64,000 bases of DNA from Eubacteriales bacterium. GTDB taxonomy: Bacteria > Bacillota > Clostridia > Christensenellales > Aristaeellaceae. A model generated the notes under the pieces. It was not told the DNA's origin. It was given only the letters and a program-made list of their open reading frames with translations, and searched no databases. Location: the NCBI GenBank assembly GCA_028705775.1, contig JAQWCW010000004.1, forward strand, positions 62,001-126,000. Reading direction: 5' to 3'. Position numbers and translations under genes: made by a program. Shown in pieces: positions 59,263-64,000 of the stretch (its first letter is position 1; each line of letters begins with the position of its first letter).

Positions 59263-60228
59263 ATGTATATGTTCAAGTACATTATGAAGCGTGTCGGACT
59301 GATGATTCTAACGTTCTTCATCATAATGACGATATGCTTCACACTCATCAAGCTGCTCCAGCCGGAAGCGCCTATGATGGGTTCTCAGGCTCAGCTTGAG
59401 GCGGCGCGCCGTGAGGCTCTCGGCTATAACAAGCCGATAATGGAGCAGTTCGGCATCTACTTACGGAATATCTTTACAAACTGGGACTGGGGCACGTCGT
59501 GGAAGATTGACTACATGGCGAATGTCGGCGACGTTATCACGAGGCGTCTGCCGCCTACCGTGCTTATTAACGTTTATTCCCTTGTTCTTTCAATTCCGCT
59601 CGGAATTCTGCTCGGTATTTTTGCCGCGCTTAAAAAGAACAGGTGGCAGGACCATCTTATATCAACGCTCGTTATGATATTTGTGTCCGTGCCGTCCTAT
59701 GTTTATGCGTTTATAGTGCAGTATTATCTGGGCTTCCGGCTCGGTTGGTTCCCTGTTATCCTCAGCTCGCTTTATGACGCGGGCGGGAGCTGGACGAGCG
59801 CCGCGATGTTCAAGTCGATGATGCTGCCTATGTTTGCGCTATCCTTCGGAACGATTGCGGGACTTGCGCGCTTTACCCGCGCCGAGCTTACCGAGGCGCT
59901 CACGAGCGAGTATATGCTCCTTGCGCGTACCAAGGGCTTGACAAAGGGTCAGGCGACTGTGCGCCATGCCCTCCGCAACGCTATGGTTCCGATTCTGCCG
60001 AGCATTCTGTCGATGATAATCGGCGTGTTCGGCGGCTCGATGATTATAGAAACAATCTTTGCCGTAAACGGAATCGGCAAGCTTTACATAACGTCAATCG
60101 GAATGCTCGACTATGACGTTTTCGTTTCAACCAGTATGTTCTATACGATAATTTCGCTCGCGTCAACGATAATCGTAGACATAAGCTACGGCTTCCTTGA
60201 CCCGCGTATCAGAATGGGGGCGAAATAA
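59263..60228 (+). CDS. oligopeptide ABC transporter permease (OppB/DppB type)
   Basis: A 322-residue permease of normal size: an N-terminal helix (MKRVGLMILTFFIIMTICFTLIK from about residue 7), an extracellular loop, then five helices with the cytoplasmic ARTKGLTKGQATVRHALRN (EAA motif). ATG 59263 is preferred, but ATG 59248 and 59269 are in frame and the ribosome site is oddly far. Its TAA overlaps the ATG of the next gene by one base. Confidence 0.88.
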   Translation: MYMFKYIMKRVGLMILTFFIIMTICFTLIKLLQPEAPMMGSQAQLEAARREALGYNKPIMEQFGIYLRNIFTNWDWGTSWKIDYMANVGDVITRRLPPTVLINVYSLVLSIPLGILLGIFAALKKNRWQDHLISTLVMIFVSVPSYVYAFIVQYYLGFRLGWFPVILSSLYDAGGSWTSAAMFKSMMLPMFALSFGTIAGLARFTRAELTEALTSEYMLLARTKGLTKGQATVRHALRNAMVPILPSILSMIIGVFGGSMIIETIFAVNGIGKLYITSIGMLDYDVFVSTSMFYTIISLASTIIVDISYGFLDPRIRMGAK

Positions 60229-61778
60229 TGAAAAAGATTGATATCAATTCCATACCGAAGGAAAAATTCGAGTTTGCTCAGCTGGACGCGCATCTGCATG
60301 ACGTGAAGTTTGAAACCAAGCCGGTCGGCTATATGCTGGACGCTTGGAGGCGCTTCCGCAAAAACAAGGCGTCCGTTATCGCTGCGGTAATCATTATTCT
60401 CATTGTTGTTTTCGCGGTGGTTACGCCTTTTGTCAGCAAGTATCATATCAATGACGCCGACGGCGTATACGCAAAAATGCGCCCGAAAATCGAGGCGTTC
60501 TATGGTACGGGCTTCCTTGACGGAACGAACACCCGCCCGCTCAATGATAAGTATATCGCTTACCTCGGCGGAATCGGGCAGGGCATAGCCGATAAGGACG
60601 GCTCCGGCGCTACATGGGCGCAGGGGCTTGAGGAAAAGTATCAGCCGATTGCCAAGCTCTCCGACCCTTACAAGAAGCAGGGCAAGGAATACCGCGACGC
60701 TTTGGTTGATACCTACTATTCCGTCGGCTTCAAGTATATCTCCGTTACCCGCGATGAATATGCCAAGATTCAGGCGTGGCAGGAGGAAAACGGAATTCAG
60801 GTTATCTACCCGATGGTTGATACCAGAAGCGAATGGTGCGACGCGAGCTATGCTAACGACGCCAACTATTGGTATCGCCATTCCGCCAACTCGACTCCGC
60901 TTGACGAGAACGGCAAGAAAATGACCCTTGAAAAGTTCACCACCACGGGGCTTGTGGACAATTATCTGCGCGACGCGGACGGCAATATCCTTTACTTCGC
61001 CGCCAAGGATAAGAGCATGATTTCCGTTCGTGTGCTTTACTACAACTATTATATCTATCAGAACGGCTACGAGCCGATTCACACCCTCGGAACCGACGCG
61101 CAGGGCTATGACATTCTTGTCCGCCTTGCCCACGGAACCCGCCTCTCGCTCATACTCGCCCTTTGCGTATCCATTATCAACCTTACGCTCGGCGCGATGT
61201 ACGGCGCAATCGAGGGCTATTACGGCGGCTGGGTCGATATGCTCGGCGAGCGCGTAACCGACGTTCTGAGCGGAATACCGTTCATAGTCGTCGCTACGCT
61301 GTTCCAGCTGCATCTGGTCAATACAGGCAAGGTTTCAACGCTTGTCGGCTTGTTGTTCGCCTTCGTTCTGACGGGCTGGATTGGCACGGCTTACCGCGTC
61401 CGCACCCAGTTCTACCGCTTCAAGAATCAGGAATATGTTCTTGCGGCAAGAACGCTCGGCGCGCATGACGGGCGCATAATGTTCAAGCACATTTTCCCGA
61501 ACGCTCTGGGAACGATAATCACCACATCGGTGCTTGTCATCCCCGGCGTTATCCTTGACGAGTCCGTTCTGAGCTACCTCGGCGTCGTCAACTTCAACGG
61601 GCAGTTCATAACCTCCCTCGGAACAATGCTTTCCAACGGTCAGGGCTATCTGTCCACAGACCCGCACATAATTCTCTTCCCCGCGCTCATCATCTCGCTT
61701 TTGATGATTTCCTTCAACCTGTTCGGAAACGGACTGCGCGACGCATTCAATCCGTCACTGAGAGGAGCTGATGAGTAA
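60228..61778 (+). CDS. oligopeptide ABC transporter permease (OppC type) with large extracytoplasmic insert
   Basis: 516 residues where about 300 is usual. The N-terminal OppC_N motif (FRKNKASVIAAVIIILIVVFAVVTPF, about residues 43-68) is followed by about 220 extra residues (70-290), rich in Tyr/Asp/Lys, before the normal core resumes at LGTDAQGYDILVRLAHGTRLSLIL. The core has the EAA loop (AARTLGAHDGRIMFKHIFPNA). The insert lies between TM1 and TM2, so it should be outside the cell, next to the enlarged binding protein. One-base overlaps (TAATG) join it to both neighbours. Confidence 0.88.
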   Translation: MKKIDINSIPKEKFEFAQLDAHLHDVKFETKPVGYMLDAWRRFRKNKASVIAAVIIILIVVFAVVTPFVSKYHINDADGVYAKMRPKIEAFYGTGFLDGTNTRPLNDKYIAYLGGIGQGIADKDGSGATWAQGLEEKYQPIAKLSDPYKKQGKEYRDALVDTYYSVGFKYISVTRDEYAKIQAWQEENGIQVIYPMVDTRSEWCDASYANDANYWYRHSANSTPLDENGKKMTLEKFTTTGLVDNYLRDADGNILYFAAKDKSMISVRVLYYNYYIYQNGYEPIHTLGTDAQGYDILVRLAHGTRLSLILALCVSIINLTLGAMYGAIEGYYGGWVDMLGERVTDVLSGIPFIVVATLFQLHLVNTGKVSTLVGLLFAFVLTGWIGTAYRVRTQFYRFKNQEYVLAARTLGAHDGRIMFKHIFPNALGTIITTSVLVIPGVILDESVLSYLGVVNFNGQFITSLGTMLSNGQGYLSTDPHIILFPALIISLLMISFNLFGNGLRDAFNPSLRGADE

Positions 61779-63925
61779 TGGAAAAGAAGCTTGAGGTGAA
61801 GGATTTACAGATTTCCTTCAGAACGAATAACGGAACCGTCAAGGCTGTCCGCAATATCAGCTTCGACCTCTACAAGGGCGAAACCCTCGCCGTAGTCGGC
61901 GAGAGCGGCTCGGGAAAATCCGTAACCGCAAGAGCGATTATGGGCATTCTCGCCCCGAACGCCATTGTTGAAAACGGTCAGATAGTCTACGACGGCAAGG
62001 ATTTGCTCAAAATTTCGGAGGAGGAGTATCATACCCTGCGCGGCGATAAGCTCGCAATGATATTCCAGGACCCGCTTTCGTCCCTTAACCCCATCGTCCG
62101 CATCGGCAAGCAGCTTACCGAGGCAATGCTTCTTAATAACAAGGAGCGCCGCCGCAACGCGCGCAAGGAGCTTAACATCATGCTTGCCCGCCTTGAGAAA
62201 AGCATGGTTGCCGCCGGCTGCGACAAGAAAAAAACCTCCGAAAAAATAAAGCTCTTCCGCGATTTCACCGAAAACGGTATCAAAATTGAGGAAAAGTATG
62301 ATTTGGCGCACGATTACGCGCTTGAGGTTATTGCCGATATCGAGGATATCGAGCTGACCCTTCAGCAGACAAGCCCCGAGGAGGTTTCCGCCTCCGTCAA
62401 GGAGCTGCTTACCGGCGCAAATCAGGTTTTCAATGAGTTTGTTGTCGGGAGCGCGGTAAAGCCCAGATATGACGAGCTGTTTTCAGCGCTCACCAATCAG
62501 GGCAAAAACTTCGTGCTTGAGCCGGATAGGGAGCGCATCGGCGCTACGCTTTCCGAAATGAAGAGCATTCTCAAGACCGCGGCTGAGAAGGAAGTACCGA
62601 ATTTCTTCTGCATCGGCTACGCTTCCAAGTATGCGGGTCAGGCGCCGGACGCTGGCGATATTGCCGGAACGAACCTGCGCGCGCGCGAAGCGCTTGATAA
62701 AGGCTTCATGCTCGACTTCCTTGCGGACGTTGAGAAGGGCATTCGCTTCAGCTATGAGAACGCGATTGCTAAGCGCTTAAAGAGCGAAAAAATGCTACGC
62801 GAAAGCCGCGGCATATATGAAAAGGAAACGCTTGACGAGGGCGAGTGCAAGCAGACTGCCCGCGAGCTGATAAAGACGGTAAACGCGGCAATCAACCGCC
62901 TTACCATCAGAAAGAACAGCAGCGCGTATGTTTTCGGCACAACCCTTACCTCCGCGATTGAGCGCTATTTCAAGGGGCTCAGGGTCAATCCGCGTGAGGA
63001 AGACAGATTTGCCCGCGACAAGGCGAAGTTTGACCGCGCCGTTGCCGCCCACAGGGAGGGCATAAAGGCTGTTCCGCCCGTGCTTATCGACACAGACGCC
63101 GCGCGGGATAATATGCTCCGCGCGATTGACGAGGTTCTGCGCTCCTATGAGCTGATAGGCTCGCAGGAGAAGGATATTGATTATTCGGCGCTTTCCGTTG
63201 AAATGATTGATTACTTGAAGCTTCAGGCGTCCTTCAGCGCCAACCAGCTCACCAAGAACGGCGCAAAGCACCGCGCGCTTGAGCTGATGGACGAGGTTGG
63301 AATTCCTGAGCCGCGCAAGCGCTATTCCCAGTATCCCTTCCAGTTCTCCGGCGGTATGCGCCAGCGCATAGTTATCGCAATCGCCCTGAGCGCGAATCCC
63401 GATATTCTCATCTGCGACGAGCCTACCACCGCTCTGGACGTTACGATTCAGGCGCAAATCCTTGAGCTTATCAATAACCTCAAGGAAAAACGCGGGCTGT
63501 CAATTATATTCATTACGCACGACCTCGGCGTTGTCGCGAATATGGCTGACCGCATAGCGGTTATGTACGCGGGCAAGGTTGTCGAGTACGGGCTTGCCGA
63601 CGATATCTTCTATGAGCCGGCGCACCCCTACACTTGGGCGCTGCTCTCGTCAATGCCCGACCTTGACACCAAGGAAAAGCTCACGGCTATACCCGGAACG
63701 CCTCCCAATATGATTATGCCGCCGAAGGGCGACGCGTTTGCCGCGCGCAATCAGTATGCGCTGCAGATTGACTTTGAGGAGCAGCCGCCGATGTTCAAAA
63801 TATCGGATTCGCATTATGCCGCAACATGGCTGCTCCATCCGAGCGCGCCGAAGGTCACGCCGCCTGCGATTGTCACCGACCGCATAGCGCGCATGAAGAA
63901 GCTGGAGGAGCAGAGCCATGAGTGA
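61778..63925 (+). CDS. oligopeptide ABC transporter ATP-binding protein (OppD type) with about 370-residue insert
   Basis: 715 residues; OppD normally has 320-350. The N-terminal half-domain is ordinary: Walker A GESGSGKS (41-48), Q-loop MIFQDPLSSLNP (94-105). At about residue 122 an insert of roughly 370 mainly helical, highly charged residues begins. The ABC fold resumes near 495 with AKHRALELMDEVGIPEP, signature FSGGMRQR (523-530), Walker B ILICDEPTTALD, the H-loop in FITHDLG and the OppD-type C-terminus. The peptide part lacks the usual C-terminal Cys cluster. The insert sits in the helical subdomain that contacts the permeases. It overlaps the next gene by eight bases. Confidence 0.88.
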   Translation: MEKKLEVKDLQISFRTNNGTVKAVRNISFDLYKGETLAVVGESGSGKSVTARAIMGILAPNAIVENGQIVYDGKDLLKISEEEYHTLRGDKLAMIFQDPLSSLNPIVRIGKQLTEAMLLNNKERRRNARKELNIMLARLEKSMVAAGCDKKKTSEKIKLFRDFTENGIKIEEKYDLAHDYALEVIADIEDIELTLQQTSPEEVSASVKELLTGANQVFNEFVVGSAVKPRYDELFSALTNQGKNFVLEPDRERIGATLSEMKSILKTAAEKEVPNFFCIGYASKYAGQAPDAGDIAGTNLRAREALDKGFMLDFLADVEKGIRFSYENAIAKRLKSEKMLRESRGIYEKETLDEGECKQTARELIKTVNAAINRLTIRKNSSAYVFGTTLTSAIERYFKGLRVNPREEDRFARDKAKFDRAVAAHREGIKAVPPVLIDTDAARDNMLRAIDEVLRSYELIGSQEKDIDYSALSVEMIDYLKLQASFSANQLTKNGAKHRALELMDEVGIPEPRKRYSQYPFQFSGGMRQRIVIAIALSANPDILICDEPTTALDVTIQAQILELINNLKEKRGLSIIFITHDLGVVANMADRIAVMYAGKVVEYGLADDIFYEPAHPYTWALLSSMPDLDTKEKLTAIPGTPPNMIMPPKGDAFAARNQYALQIDFEEQPPMFKISDSHYAATWLLHPSAPKVTPPAIVTDRIARMKKLEEQSHE

Positions 63926-64000
63926 ATTGCATAACGACCCTAATATCCTGCTTGAGGTAAGCCATCTGAAGCAGTATTTCAAGATGGGGCACAGCACGGT
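63918..64000 (+). CDS. oligopeptide ABC transporter ATP-binding protein (OppF type), partial
   Basis: The first 27 codons (start SELHNDPNILLEVSHLKQYF) of the second ATPase, cut by the window end. The N-terminus fits OppF. It starts eight bases before the OppD stop (ATGAGTGA). Confidence 0.8.
   Translation, partial: MSELHNDPNILLEVSHLKQYFKMGHST

Overview
The window looks like the chromosome of a moderately GC-rich, Gram-positive-type anaerobe of the gut Clostridia (Christensenellales/Oscillospirales-like). This is inferred from strong AGGAGG ribosome sites, a sodium-pumping decarboxylase, a phosphorylase for mucin/milk disaccharides, CUT1 and oligopeptide ABC importers, and an intergenic palindrome type I associate with gut Clostridia. 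No rRNA, tRNA or CRISPR array was recognised. All positions and counts were made by eye.

Layout. 0-5 kb: MATE exporter, YbiT/YkpA-type ABC-F ATPase, and a convergent adaptor/permease pair lacking its own ATPase. 5.1-8.8 kb: arginine operon argB-argD-argF-GNAT behind a promoter covered by ArgR-type boxes. 8.9-10.7 kb: a small membrane protein, then an ECF sigma factor with its zinc-finger anti-sigma factor behind a probable autoregulated promoter. 11.2-16.4 kb: a five-gene biotin-dependent Na+-pump decarboxylase set (12S-like carboxyltransferase, gamma, BCCP, beta, 5S-like carboxyltransferase) ending in a strong terminator.

16.5-32.9 kb: a prophage remnant inserted into the 3' end of a cysteine-rich host gene. 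The gene's last 28 codons lie left of the phage and the other 234 lie right of it. Joining the flanks at a shared TTC restores one frame, and the phage sides of the two junctions form the inverted-repeat arms expected of a serine-integrase attP. The phage has lost its integrase catalytic domain, its early genes, terminase and portal. It also shows out-of-frame deletion junctions between tape measure and tail-lysin genes and upstream of a CotH-kinase tail protein. It keeps a MuF head protein fused to a DUF6883-like toxin domain with a small immunity-like gene, capsid genes (the capsid protein carries an Ig-like domain), a probable -1 frameshift tail chaperone, tail-fibre-like proteins, and a lysin/holin cassette.

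33-44 kb: a secreted six-repeat BIG2 protein, an AlkP-fold-like protein, an MBL-fold hydrolase, a secreted C39-like peptidase, a SecB-like protein, RecD2-type helicase, an SDR reductase and a diacylglycerol-kinase-family protein. 44-51.4 kb: a minus-strand sugar locus (two CUT1 permeases, binding protein, LacI regulator, GH112 phosphorylase) with three LacI-type palindromes upstream. 51.5-55.5 kb: TetR regulator, fused MacB-type ABC exporter, nitroreductase. 55.5-56.3 kb: gene-free region with tandem hairpin repeats. 56.4-64 kb: an oligopeptide ABC importer (SBP, OppB, OppC, OppD, start of OppF) whose binding protein, OppC and OppD are all much larger than usual. OppD carries an insert of roughly 370 residues inside its nucleotide-binding domain.
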